From Megalobrama amblycephala (taxonomy: Eukaryota > Chordata > Actinopteri > Cypriniformes > Xenocyprididae), in the NCBI RefSeq assembly GCF_018812025.1, contig NC_063050.1, forward strand, positions 9,512,112 through 9,576,111: a stretch of 64,000 bases of DNA. Direction: 5' to 3'. The notes beneath the pieces are model-generated. The model had not been told where the DNA came from, ran no database searches, and saw nothing but the letters and a program-made list of their open reading frames with translations. The position numbers and the translations under genes are program-made. This document shows, one piece after another, positions 44,773 to 56,164 of the stretch; position 1 is the stretch's first letter; each line of letters begins with the position of its first letter.

Positions 44773-47700
44773 GGTGGCGCTGCTCTGCTTGCGACCCGGG
44801 CTCCTGCTCTACTGCATTCGTCTGTTGTTTGTTCATTTTTTTTTTTTGTTATTTTTATTTTTATTGCGACAGCTTTAACGCCGGTATAAGTACAACTATG
44901 TTCGTTCAGTTGTGTCTAGTAGTTGCTGTACTGGGATATCTGGCACGGTGCCAAACACTGCATACAGGTGTATCAACATGGATGCCAATCAGCTACAACA
45001 GAGACGCACTGCTTGCGCTTCACCATGATGGGCCACCTCCCTTGAACCTGCCTGTTTGCGTGAGGCCGTCAACTGAACGCAATAGAAGGCATAGGAGACG
45101 GGGCCAATGAGGCGGAATACGGCAACGTCTTCGACGACGAGGAAACAGACCACCCTTACCAGCGATGATACTGTGCAACGCCAGATCTTTGCACGGTAAA
45201 ATGGAGGAACTTCGAGCTAACTCCAAAGCATGTTTTGAATACCGCACTTCAAGTTTGATGGTGTTTACTGAAACATGGCTACACCGCGATGTCCCGGACG
45301 CTGCTCTGGGGCTGGAAGGATTCTCGCTGGTGCGGGCGGATAGGAATGCACAGTCAGGCAAAATCAGAGGCGGTGGTCTGGCGGTGTATGTGAGTAACGC
45401 TTGGTGTAAACAGTACACTATTAAAGACATGATCTGCTGTCTGGATGCTGAAGTTCTGTGTTTGAAAATGAGACCTTTTTATTTACCGAGGGAGTTTGGT
45501 AGCGTCGTTGTTTGTGCGGTTTATGTCCCTCCTAGTGGAAATCCAGCAAGAGCAGCAGAATGTATAGCGGACTGTGTTCACCAACAACTACAGTGCTCTC
45601 CAGAGGCTCCAGTATTCATTTTAGGTGATTTTAACCAGTGCAAGCTTGAACTGTTTTTGCCTGGTTTTGAACAATATATAAAATGTGGGACAAGAAAGGA
45701 CAGAACTCTAGACAAGTGCTATGGCAACATTAAAAAAGCCTATGAGGCCAGAGCGAAACCACCGCTGGCTAACTCCGACCACAACACTTTCCATCTAATT
45801 CCTACATACAGGACTATGCTTAAGCGCAGTAAACCATGTATGAGGGAAGTAACTGTATGGTCGGACGACGCCATAGAGAGACTCAAAGGTTGCTTACTCT
45901 GCACAGATTGGAATGTTTTTAATGATCCGGACATTGATACAACTACTGAGACGATAACGGATTATATTAATTTTTGTGTGGACAATGTACTTCCTAAAAA
46001 GAATGTTATTATATATCCAAACAACAAACCCTATATAACTAAAGAAATTAAGAATTGTATTAACAGGAAAAGGATTGCGTTTAAAAAACATGATCTTGCT
46101 GGGCTGAAAATAATACAAAAAGAGCTTAATCATCAGTTAAAGGAAGCAAGGGGACGACAGAAAGACCTTACTGAGCGTCAGTTTTCCACTTCAAATTCGA
46201 AAAAAATGTGGAACACAATGAAGGCTGTTACTAATATGGAATCAAATAGACCATTTATTAGTACGAGTGATGATTTACAGAAAGCTAATGAACTTAATAA
46301 TTTTTACCTGCGGTTTCAAACTCATGATTCTTCTGATAAATGCAGATCTGTTATTGGTTCTCTGACGGATGTTACGGGCAGCAGACTACAGGTAGATAGT
46401 TCTAAGGTGCAACTGCTATTTCATCAGCTATGCACAAGGAAATCTAAGGGACCTGATGGGATCTCTGCCCAGCTTTTGAAAACATGTGCTGCAGAACTTA
46501 CTCCAGTGTGGTGTACACTCTTTCAGCGTTCATTGGACTCACATATAGTTCCTGCGCTTTGGAAAAAAGCTGTGATCATTCCTATTCCGAAAAAGCAACA
46601 CACGTCTGAGAATAATGATTTTAGACCTGTAGCATTGACATCCATTGTAATGAAATGTTTTGAGAAGTACATTGTGTCCATATTGAAAAGTGAAGTAATA
46701 TCTAAATTAGATCCGTGGCAGTTTGCATACAGACAGGGCAGGAGTACGGATGATGCAGTAGGAAGTATCACCCATTTAGTATCTAAACATCTGGACCACC
46801 CAAAGGCATACGCACGCCTACTTTTTATTGATTTTAGTTCAGCTTTTAATACTTTGCAACCCTATTTATTATTGGAGAAATTAAAAGAGATGGATGTAAA
46901 TCCTTTTATTATTAAATGGTATTTTTCTTTTCTATCGAATAGAACACAACAGGTTAAGGTTAACAAGAAGATTTCCGACCCTCAGGATATTAGCATAGGA
47001 GCCCCGCAGGGGTGTGTCAGCTCCCCAATTCTCTTCACACTGTACACAAACAGTTGTGTGAGGAATAACAGTAATAACTATATCGTGAAATTTAGTGACG
47101 ATACTGCGATTCTGAGCTTATTATATAAAGATCAAGACATTTCGTCTTACTGCTCTGAGATTAACCAGTTCATAGAGTGGTGTGATGCCAGCTACTTGAT
47201 TGTAAATGTGAAGAAAACTGTAGAGATGATATTTGACCCAAAGTCATTCGGAAACCATAGCCCTATATATATTCATGATGTTCCTGTCACACAAGTGTCC
47301 TCATATAAATATCTTGGTGTTTATATTGATTGTTCTCTAACATGGCAGGTTCATATAGATACTTTGTGCACTCGGCTACAACAAAGAATGTATTTTTTGA
47401 GAAGGCTCAGACTTTACGGGGTCAGTAGTAAGATTATGATGATGTTCTACCAGGCTGTATTGGAGAATGTGATCAGATTCGGAATACATCTTTGGTACGG
47501 TAATTTATCAGTACATCTGAAATCTAGGCTTGAACATCTTATTAAAACGGCCATGAAGATCATGGGCAGAACAGAACCGTTTTATCTCCAGACCTTATAT
47601 GAAAGTTCTATACTGAGGGAGGCAAATAAGATTCTGCATGACACAACACATACCTTGTATTCTGAGTTTGAATTGTTGCCATCGGGGAGAAGATTACGAA

Positions 47701-47975
47701 AGCCTAGCTGTAGATTAAATCGTTTCAAGAACTCTTTCATTCCCTCATCTGTTAAGTTATTAAATAATATCAAGTAGAAGTTATTATTCTAAGTTTGGTA
47801 TTTGTGCAGGTTTTTTATCTTTTTTATTTTTTATTTTTTTTTTTTTATTGTGTATTTCCTTCTTTATTATTATGTTATGTGTTGTTTTATATTTTTTGTC
47901 AATGCAGTGGTTGTATTCGTGAGCCTGAAACAAATTTCCCATTGGGACAATAAAGTATACCTAACCTAACCTAAG
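44773..47975 (+). mobile_element. Nearly full-length Rex1-like LINE
   Basis: The element has a GC-rich 5' leader, an endonuclease plus RT reading frame, and a 3' end tttcccattgggacaataaa followed by CCTAA repeats. TACTTCC flanks both sides (44766-44772 and 47976-47982), a good candidate 7-bp target duplication. Protein blocks place it near the Rex1/Babar group of fish LINEs; I have not been able to test that with a tree. It lies in the large intron between NLR exon 3 and the NACHT exon, in the opposite orientation to that gene. Confidence 0.85.
44829..47777 (+). CDS. Endonuclease-reverse transcriptase of the Rex1-like LINE, one in-frame TGA
   Basis: One frame runs from ATG 44829 to the stop at 47775, interrupted only by a TGA at 45108-45110; downstream of it 870 residues remain open from ATG 45165. 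The apurinic-type endonuclease shows ILCNARSLHGKMEELR, LMVFTETWLHRDV, RGGGLAVYVSNAW, CAVYVPPSG, APVFILGDFN and the catalytic NSDHN. The RT shows DFRPVALTSIVMKCFEKYIV, AYRQGRSTDDAV, LLFIDFSSAFNT, IGAPQGCVSSPILFTLYTN and the catalytic KFSDDTAIL. The C-terminus contains YFLRRLRLYGVSSK. The enzyme nicks target DNA and copies its own RNA there. The TGA lies in a basic stretch (RRRGQ, stop, GGIRQRL) where relatives carry a basic residue, so a CGA-to-TGA change is the likely cause. Confidence 0.85.
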
Positions 47976-48188
47976 TACTTCCTTAAGTAATGTATACTTC
48001 AACACTGTGTGTTGTAGCTGCGTAACATTATGTTCCTGTTCAAACATCCCACAACCTGATAAACACTTGATGAAAACCAATGTCCAATATCAACAGAGGA
48101 AACACTGATCCAACCAAACCCAACGAATGTGTCTGTTGATGTTAGTCAGCATCTGTCAGTACAGTGTGAGAGAATACGACTGTTGTAC

Positions 48189-48622
48189 CTTGATCTGCTG
48201 TGTGCTTCTCCGTCTGTCTCTCTGAGGCTTTTTGTGGCACTGTGTGGAGAGAGAAAATAATAAAAGTAACATAAAACATCTAGCTAAAACATGTCTGCCC
48301 ATGAGCAATATCTCCATAAAACAAACTTCATTAGTTGTGTCTCAGTGAGCACTGTTATATTAATACCTGCAGTATTGTAGATGAAGGTCACTGGGCCTGT
48401 GAAGTTGCTTCTATTGAGTACAGGGGCATTGACAGTTCCTCCAGTTTCAGCATTCAGATCAACACTGACTCCAGTGTGATCTCTGCTGCTCATCTGGACT
48501 GGAATAGAGACAGAGATTAATTACATTTCCTAAATGACAACTTTAACATTACTGATATTCTTTCCTTTATTACCTTCCTTGTGTTTCAGCTTGTCTTCTT
48601 CCTGCTGATCAGCAGATGCCAT
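48189..48622 (-). CDS. Three N-terminal exons of the NLR locus
   Basis: Exon 1 (48622-48574) starts ATG and reads MASADQQEEDKLKHKE. Exon 2 (48498-48367) reads VQMSSRDHTGVSVDLNAETG, then APVLNRSNFTGPVTFIYNTA. Exon 3 (48239-48189) reads VPQKASERQTEKHTADQ. All three end in phase 1 with clear GT donors, and their acceptors are well formed, so they splice in frame to the NACHT exon (GSAAEDSTAAL) 8.5 kb away. The exon 2 wording (GPVTFIYN) is typical of the N-terminal segment that precedes FISNA in fish NLRC3-like proteins. No PYD or CARD is seen. A further acceptor-like ctaacag lies about 20 bases upstream of the ATG, suggesting a separate 5' UTR exon. Confidence 0.75.
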
Positions 48623-49530
48623 CGTTCTTCACTGACTCACTGCTGTTAGACATGAAGAAAAAGCTTTACAATAAGTCCACTTTTACCAGACACATTCAAA
48701 ATATAAAGGTACTATTAAAAAATTAATAAATAACATTTTTTTTTCAAATAGTCAGTGAAAGCAGGTGTTGAACCTTCAGAAAATGTTCATTACTTGTAGA
48801 GACCAAACTAAATATTTAGTGTTATTTAGCTACACAACTCTATTAGTTATTGGTTTTCTGGCAATGTTCAGGACTCAGACACACTCTCACAGTTTAAATC
48901 TTGAACATAGACTCATGTCTTTAGCCTGACATACACCTAACTTATGTCTTAACCTTGTAGTAACGCTGCTTCAGTCAGGAATCACACTGTGAAACATGAA
49001 TCTCACTCCACTAACATCATCTGTTTGTCTTCAACCTCTAGATTCAGCTCCTGCTCCAGCCTACCATCATGTGTCCATTAATGACTATGGAGCCAGATCT
49101 GCCTCAAAAATAATACATTTACAAAACTAAATTCATAAATGTACAGCACAACTCACATTTACAAAATCCGAAATTCAACACAATTCATAAATACACAAGT
49201 AAAAGCTTAAATATTTCCCCAGATGCTCACACCTAAATCCTGGCACATTAAGATTCATAAATATAGTCTTATACTCTCTCTCAGCACTGATATCTGATGC
49301 GCGAGGGCTTTTTAATTAATTCATTTGACTTTGTGTTGAGTTTTTCATTCATTGAAGCGTGGGTAATCTGATCGCTTTCTCGCGTATCTCGAAAGGGATA
49401 TTAGGTCGCGTATCACTCAGATAACAACACATTTTGCCCTGTTTGAACAAAAGTGGGTAATTTGTGTCCTTGTGTATATGCAAGGGCTAAAATAAAGCAA
49501 TATAATTTGAATTAATATCAATACTGGAGT

Positions 49531-49592
49531 AAAAAAAAAAAAAAAAAAACTCTAAAATCAAAAAAAACATCGATTTTTTTTTTTTTTTTTTT
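49531..49592. repeat. Poly(A) and poly(T) pair
   Basis: A run of about 20 A is followed within 25 bases by a run of about 20 T (aaaacatcgatttttt at the centre), which can fold into a hairpin. It lies in the interior of the outer inverted-repeat element. Confidence 0.9.
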
Positions 49593-50269
49593 TTGTCCCA
49601 GCCCTATTACATAATTGTTGTTATTAAATGAAATATCTGGACTTTTAACACTTGTTTAATAACATTACAGATTGATCTGAACAGGGCATGTGCAGCTTTG
49701 GTGTATAAGACAGCAGGCTAACTGTATTTTGTGTGAATGATATAAATCATAATGTGATTTTGTAGAAGTTGTAATCAGGTGCTAAAAAAGAGAGCACCCA
49801 TTAAAATGTCTTTATACACTAAAAAGGACCCAATCATGGACCAATGCACAGTACAAGTGCAGCGTTGATCTTCTTGAGTCTGTTCAGTAAGGAGCGTTTT
49901 GATTGGTGGATTAAAATATCACTGCGATTGGCTAAACAGAACATCCTCCAAAAAAAGATATTTATGAATCTTAACCTGCCAGGACGGTCTCAAAAATACC
50001 ACACACAAATTCAGAGCAGTCCACACACGTGTGACGATTCACAAATGCAGATTCAACGATCCATAAATACATGTAACATCATTCATAAATGTGTGATGGA
50101 AATTAATTCAAGAACTTGATATATACACATTTGTGTAAACTTTTTAAATTTATTTAGGTGTGAGCATTTGGGGAAATATTTATGATTTTACTTGTGTATT
50201 TATGAATTTTGTTTTGAATTTATGAATCGGATTGTGTAAATGTGCTGTACATTTATGAATTTTGTAAAT

Positions 50270-51095
50270 GGGTCAATGACGTGACACAATTTTTTTTTGT
50301 GTCCATATGGTTTAATTAAATTTTAAAAGGTTAAAATTTCTAAATAAATTAGCAAATTACTTGCATACATTCTCTTTTCTGAGGACTAAGTCTGTTTTAA
50401 TTAATTTTGAGAGAATAGTTGGAGGATGATTGCAAAAATGTCAATTTGGTGTAACAGTAAAAACCTCATGCCAAATAGATGATCATGTTTAAAAATGGTG
50501 AAATTAAAAAAACACTTAAATAGTTCCAAATAGTAGGTTAGTTTATATTACATCTTTAATCAGCATCATAAATTAGGGATATTTGACTAAATTGGCCCCT
50601 GTAACAGAAAGACTTGAAATAGGAGTCAAATGTTGTAATCAGTTACACCATTTGACATTTCAATTTAAAATCAAATTTGATAGGCATTATCATGGACACC
50701 TACTGTATGTAAGCACATGGCCTTGGAGGGAATATTTTAAAAAATAATAATACTTATGTCACATGGTCTTCTTGCACAATTTGGACAAAATGGCTCCTTG
50801 AAAGGTGGTTACACCACATTGACACTTCAGAAATTTTATTTGACTCACATGATTCCCCAAATTAATTATAATATCCAGAACAATGGTGTTCCATTTACTT
50901 TTATTGAGAATTTCACATTTTTGCAATCATCCCCCAAATATTCTCTCAAAATGAATTAAAATCAGACATTTTCGACTTTGTCCTCAAAAAAGAGACTGTA
51001 TACAAATAATTTGCAAATGTAATTGGAAATTTTTAACCCTTTTTAATTTAACTAAACCATATGGACACAAAAAAATAGTGTCACGTCATTGACCC
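50270..51095. mobile_element. Inner MITE with long inverted ends and AAAT duplication
   Basis: The ends are GGGTCAATGACGTGACAC and its complement, and pairing continues through ttgtgtccatatggttta and gcaaatta for roughly 200 bp. AAAT occurs once in the empty site and on both sides here (50266-50269, 51096-51099), so the target duplication is 4 bp. No coding sequence; superfamily unknown to me. Confidence 0.85.
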
Positions 51096-51499
51096 AAATG
51101 TATTATTTTTGAGGCTGATCTGGCTCGATAAATGACGGACCTCAACCTCCATCAGCCAGACACGTCAATAAACACTTATGAAAATAACATTTCTTTCATT
51201 TGATAGATGAAGATCACTGGACTAACACAGTAAATGACTGTAATATTAATTCTGCCACATCAGTTTTTTTTTTTAATGAATCTCAATTATATTTTCTTTT
51301 GAGATAATTGCTAAATATTTAATTAGAAGCACAACAACTACTAAATTGTTTTGTATGTTACATGAAATACTGAACAGACATTTCAAAGTTTAAAGTTCAA
51401 AGTACTGAAAATTAAAATGTGTAAATAAAACTCTGTAAAAACTGTTCCTGAACTTTACTTGGTCCCGTCCTATTTTAAGCCTGTCCTGGTGTAGCCTCT

Positions 51500-51690
51500 T
51501 AAAAAATAAACAAGTCTGGACTCTCCAGTGTTCAGTAATTATAGACTGATCTCAAAGTTGCCCTTTTTGGCTAAAATAATGGAGAAGGTGGTTCTTAATC
51601 AACTTTTGACATTTTTAAAAGAAAACAACATTTCTGATTAATTTCAATCTGGATTTAGTTCTGTATAGCAGCAAAACTGCCCTTACATGT
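51500..51690 (+). mobile_element. LINE RT fragment (L2-like)
   Basis: In one frame: SPVFSNYRLISKLPFLAKIM, then EKVVLNQLLTFLKENNISD, a stop, and FQSGFSSV. These are the RT blocks around NYRPIS and FQSGF. It is a small decayed fragment from a family distinct from the two larger L2 copies. Confidence 0.65.
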
Positions 51691-51744
51691 ATTCAATAAA
51701 GGCAATTAGAATAACAAGACATTGATTTGTTATCAATCAAATTA

Positions 51745-53210
51745 AATTAAACCAACCAAATTAAACCAACCGAGGGCACGGGCCATATGCAGCTGTCTGC
51801 GGGTCCTGAGCCAGATTAACCCCAGGAAGGCAGATAACATCCCGGGGCGCGTCCTCAAAGTATGCTCATCTGAACTGGCTGATGTTTTCATGGATATATA
51901 CAACTTGTCTGTGGCACAGGTGTCTGTACCTCGCTGTTTTAAGTCCACCATTATTGTGCCCCTCCCAAAGAAAACCCCGGTTACATCATTTAATGACTAT
52001 CGACCCATAGCATTAACGCCTATCATCATGAAATGCTTTGAGAGGATAGTTATGACACACATTAAGAAATGTATTCCAGCCATGCTCGACCCCTATCAAT
52101 ATGCATATCGTCAGAACAGATCCACTGATGATGCAGTAAATGCTGCCATTTATACCATTCTCAGACATCTGGAGTATGCGAGAATGCTCTTTATTGACTA
52201 TTCTTCAGCATTCAACACTGTCATCCCTCAAAGTTTGTGTGACAAGCTCCTCCTCCTGGGACTGACACCATCCCTCTGCAGCTGGGTGCTGAGTTTCCTC
52301 TCAGACCGGCCCCAGTCTGTCCGTATTGGGAATATAACATCAGCCACAAGATCTGTCAGCATTGGTCAGCATTGCCAGCCCCCTGCTCTATACTCTCTTT
52401 AACCCATGACTGTGTGGCATCTCATCAATACACCAGCATTATTAAATTTGCTGATGACACCACAGTCATTGGGCAGATCACCGGTGGAGAGGAGAGGTGG
52501 CATCACTCGAGGTCTGGTGTAGGGAAAACAAGCTCCATTTACACATCAACAAGACCAAGGAGATGATTGTCGACCCAAGGAAGAGGAGAGTGCAGCACAC
52601 ACCCATCTACATAGGAGAGACAGAGGTAGAGAGGGTAACAACTTTCAAACTCCTCGGAATCTACATCAGCGAGGATCTCACCTGGTCACAAAACACAACA
52701 CAACTTATCAAGAAAGCCCATACAAGGCTCTACTTTTTAAGAAAGCTCAAGCAATTTGGCATGAGAACCAAAATCTTGAGTAACTTCTATAGAAGTACAG
52801 TGGAGAGTATTGTTACCAGCTCCTTCATTGTGTGGTTTGGAAACTGCACGGTGCAGCAGAGAAAGGCGCTCCAGCGTGTGATTAAAACTGCCCAGAACAT
52901 CTGTGGAGCGGCCTTCCCTTCTCTAGAGGACTCCTACGAGAGTCGAGTCATCAGGAGGGCCCAGAACATCATAAAGGATCGGACACACCCTCAAAACTGT
53001 TTTTTTGCTGTTTGCACTACTCCCCTCTGGGAGGCGCTACAGAAGCATCAGGTCGAGAACAACACGGCTCACCAATAGTTTTTTCCGCCACACCGGTCTC
53101 GAGTTTCTCACGGCCCTCGGCCTCGTCCTGCTTACCACATTCTGCTTTGTGCAGCGTTTTTATTTGCTGTACATTTTCAAAACACAAAAATCCAAACTGA
53201 TCTTGTAACA
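51745..53210 (+). mobile_element. 5'-truncated Rex1-like LINE with frameshifted RT
   Basis: The protein is followed from [20 protein letters not shown] through [32 protein letters not shown] and MLFIDYSSAFNTVIPQSL. The frame breaks near 52365, where the usual GAPQGCVLSP block is damaged. It resumes with IIKFADDTTVIGQITGGEER, shifts again near 52497 to WCRENKLHLHINKTKEMIVD, and continues through RLYFLRKLKQFGMRTKIL. A last shift near 53005 enters LLPSGRRYRSIRSRTTRLTN. The endonuclease is missing. It is from a different subfamily than the 44.8-kb element (FADDT instead of FSDDT). The frameshifts make it inactive. Confidence 0.8.
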
Positions 53211-53396
53211 CTAACCTGATCTCATGCTTTCATTCTAGCTGTACATATTTTCATTCCACATAATCACTGTTTCAAACACAAGATCATTGTGATATGTAAT
53301 GAGAACATTTGGTTTAATCACTGAAACACAACAGTATGATCTTCTTTCAGTTTAGTCCTTTAACAGTCAGTATGTCACGGCCATGATGTTCTGTGC

Positions 53397-54369
53397 TAGA
53401 ACAGAGTTTGCTGCCAATACAGTAAATGTTCTCACTGAACCATAGTGCGTTACAGTAATGTGTCAGTCTCTACCATCTGTTTACAGTATCACATGTCAAA
53501 CTGTAATGTAAAATGCTGTATTTGACGTCACCTGTCTCTCTTCTGTTCAATCTGACGTTATACAGTCATTGACTGTTTCTTTTCCCTCGTACTCAATCCT
53601 GATCTGTGTTCACAAATATGCTTATAATGCAAATAATTTGCAATAATTTGTTACTTTTGGATATCCATATTGGAAATTGCAAACAAAGTAGAAACTATAT
53701 CTATAGGAACTGTATCTATAGAAATCTAGAGATGTAACAAATGATTCATTGATTAACCAGTTGGATTAAATAATAGACAAATGCATTAAACTGAATGAGA
53801 AGAGATGCAAATCAAAAGATTGATAGTAAGAGCTTTATGAAAGTCAGTTACTGTATAAAGATGAAACACTTATTTTGTGTTGTGAAAATGATACTTTATG
53901 ATTGTGTGTATTGTGCTCACACAATTGAAAATATGCTGAAATGTTAAAAAAGTGCACTTTTGATGATTAGTTGTGATATTAATACTAAGAGTTTGTGAAA
54001 ATGTACCAATTGCTTGTGAAAATTGCACTAAAGTAATTAAAAAAACTGTAAAGACCCAGAAGTGACCAATGACACATCATAAGACGACACACACACATGA
54101 AAACAACTGAAGAAAGATGAAACTCGTTCTGTTTCCTCTGAACTGTCGTGTTGAACAGCAGCTCTGGGATTTCTTTCACTTCTACAGAACCAGCAGGACG
54201 GAGACGTGAGAATGAGAAGAATGACAGTCAGACATGTCAACACACGCTCTCAGAAAGATTCATTCTCAGGAAACACCGATGAACTTTTCTGTAACTCACA
54301 CTTATAAAAATCAACTACATTATAGATTCAGTGACAACATTTACTGTATTGGCAGCAAACTCTGTTCTA
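53397..54369. repeat. Inverted repeat pair, 34-bp perfect arms
   Basis: 53397-53430 (tagaacagagtttgctgcca plus atacagtaaatgtt) is the exact complement of 54336-54369, and weaker similarity extends outward (catgatgttc / ggtcatgagg). About 900 bp lie between. It may be a MITE or an inverted duplication. Confidence 0.8.
54060..54245 (-). other. Signal-peptide-like exon fragment, copy 1
   Basis: The minus strand reads VLTCLTVILLILTSPSCWFC, then RSERNPRAAVQHDSSEETER. A hydrophobic stretch of about 15 residues precedes a hydrophilic part, as in a signal peptide or membrane anchor. The nucleotide sequence is clearly related to 56165-56275. No family was recognised. Confidence 0.3.
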
Positions 54370-54560
54370 CACCAAACCTCATGACCGTTTTATAACTTCA
54401 TCATAACTGGATCAATGCTATTACAAACATTAACGATTCAATTACATCACTTTTGAAGAGTTTTGAAGAGTTTTGAAAATGGACAACTTACTCGTGAAAA
54501 TAGTACCAAAGTGAATTAAAAAACTGTAAATGATCCAGATTTATATATTTGGGGGAAAAA

Positions 54561-54562
<2 letters not shown>

Positions 54563-54642
<80 letters not shown>
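54563..54642. repeat. (TA)n microsatellite, about 40 units
   Basis: An uninterrupted TA run of about 80 bp followed by ataataataaaa. Such runs are unstable and can extrude cruciforms; length here may be affected by assembly. Confidence 0.95.
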
Positions 54643-54646
<4 letters not shown>

Positions 54647-54777
54647 ATAAAACATGATTTTGTTTGTCTGGTTTGCTTAGCTTTTACTGAAAACAACATC
54701 TTCTTTAAGTGAATTTGTGTTTTGGTGTATATTAAAATAATTCTAATAACAATCATAAACTAAACTAAAACTAAAAC

Positions 54778-55240
54778 TAACTTGTCCTGCCTCTCTGAGC
54801 GATTATCGTCCTGTGGCACTCACTCCTTTAGTAATGAAGTATAACTGTTCAGAGCTTATATTTGTTCCTCTCAGTTTGCATACAGATCCACAGATGATGC
54901 TATTAACCACATTTTGCTCTCTGCTCTTTCACATCTGGACCAGAGAAAAGAGAACTGTAACCCAGTTCATATATGTGGGATGAAGGAGGCGGGAACGTTC
55001 ACAAACTTTAATATATAAAATAAACAAACAGCAAAACAAAAGTAAAATGTCGTCAGATCCTCACGGACGTCTGCCGCCCACACAAACACAATAAAACACA
55101 AAGTCCAGGCCTGGTCCTCTCTCGCACCACCAGCCTCGCTCTGTTCCCTCATGTCTCTCTCTCATGTGCGGATGCTTTTCGTGGATTATAGCTCTGCTTT
55201 TAACAGCGACGTCCCCTTACACACACATCACCTCTTAAAG
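54778..55240 (+). mobile_element. Rex1-like LINE RT fragment split by an insertion
   Basis: The left part reads LSDYRPVALTPLVMK, then QFAYRSTDDAINHILLSALS. After about 190 bp of unrelated sequence the RT resumes with VRMLFVDYSSAFNSDVPLH. The two parts are adjacent blocks in intact RTs, so the intervening DNA is an insertion, or the result of an insertion plus deletion. Confidence 0.65.
54970..55155 (-). mobile_element. Possible short LTR-like insertion inside the RT fragment
   Basis: On the minus strand it starts tgagggaacagagcgaggct, contains tattaaagtttgtgaacg (a poly(A)-like attaaa) and ends cttcatcccaca, so it has TG...CA ends. No target duplication is visible, so the class is uncertain. 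Confidence 0.3.
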
Positions 55241-55511
55241 AGGGAAAATCAACGCATCTATCATTTACGACGGCTGGACAGGTTTAAGGTTTCTCAAAAG
55301 TGAGCACTTTCTACACTGGAGCTGTGGAGCTTTTCATTCTTGATTGGTGGAGTTTCAATTTCCTTCAATTCATCAGCCAGTTCATCCAGTAAAGAAAGAA
55401 AATAATGAAATCGCCACTGACAATCACAAGATTGTTCTTCTTAGCTCTATGTTACTTGTTTGGTTTATAAGTAATCATAAGTTATGGCTTTAAATAAAAG
55501 GATAAATGTAC

Positions 55512-55578
55512 TTGCCAGATCTCTCACGGTCTCAGATCCATTCGATGTGTCCCGCTTCACCACATACATGAAAACAAA
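55512..55578 (-). other. Possible small exon, membrane-protein tail
   Basis: Between a tttcctcag acceptor and a gtacat donor the minus strand reads FVFMYVVKRDTSNGSETVRD. This could be the end of a transmembrane segment and start of a cytoplasmic tail. It lies between the two signal-like fragments at 54.1 and 56.2 kb, but no complete gene can be built. Confidence 0.2.
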
Positions 55579-56164
55579 CTGAGGAAACTAGATAAAAAAC
55601 AAGCCATTTCATCAGACCATTCCAGTAAAACAAGTGAAGCAGGTTTTCAGGATGAGCTGTGAGTTATGAAGAAGTGTGAAGAATGTCTTTTATACACACA
55701 GAAACACAAGAACTACTGACTTATGAAATCTACTGAAGATAAAAGAAGACATTGAATCTCTGAAGATCTCAGCAGAGGAGGATTAAACACCAACAGCATT
55801 ACCAGCTTCACTTATCACAGAAATGAACTAGTTAGTGTGTCTACAAAGCTTCTTATTGAGAATGAACAGAGCTTTAGCTGCAGTCACTGCTGGTGTTTTA
55901 GTGAAACTGTTTTTCTAAGAAGAGTGTCTGCAGGATGCTGCATGTCAAGTTCATGTGTTCAGAAAAATGAAAGATACAGTAAGAAAAGCAATAATATTAA
56001 TGTATCGACGGGTGTGAAATAAGCAGGCAGGGAAGCGGATCTAAGTGCAGGAACATTTAATGACAGCACTGGTGTCTTTATAAATGGCTGCAGTTTTCTC
56101 GTGTCTGATGATTAAACTGCACTGCAGCTGTAGACTCGTATTCTTTACTCTTCTCTGAACTGTT

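Larger units (their letters stand above)
28644..48622 (-). pseudogene. Fish NLR (NLRC3-like) locus with decayed NACHT exon
   Basis: Ten minus-strand exons can be ordered: 48622-48574, 48498-48367, 48239-48189, 39662-37842, 37474-37300, 37189-37016, 33092-32919, 32834-32664, 32579-32409 and 28817-28644. The first four join in phase 1 and the LRR exons in phase 2, as in the fish-specific NLR-C group, whose members are cytoplasmic sensors with FISNA, NACHT, LRR and often a terminal B30.2 domain. The short exons look intact, but the NACHT exon has at least six frameshifts and in-frame stops, and the exon at 37300-37474 carries one extra base. I infer a pseudogene, or an assembly with many indel errors. 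Introns hold a solo LTR, a Rex1-like LINE, a foldback element and several TIR elements. Confidence 0.75.
49090..51126. mobile_element. Outer inverted-repeat element, carrying a nested insertion
   Basis: The left arm 49090-49238 starts gagccagatctgcctcaaaa. It pairs with a right arm made of two parts, about 50152-50269 and 51096-51126, separated by the inner element. Near-perfect pairing includes cataaatgtacagca and atatttccccagatgctcac. No transposase is visible in the roughly 900-bp centre. The left arm, read on the other strand, preserves the uninterrupted sequence ttttgtaaatgtattatttt and so shows exactly where the inner element went in. Confidence 0.8.

Noticed and set aside
47950..47975. 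CCTAA repeats as interstitial telomere sequence
   Set aside because: Only three units, at the exact 3' end of a LINE. They are the element's tail, not vertebrate TTAGGG.
54541..54756. Open frames with tyrosine-isoleucine repeats
   Set aside because: They are translations of the TA microsatellite.
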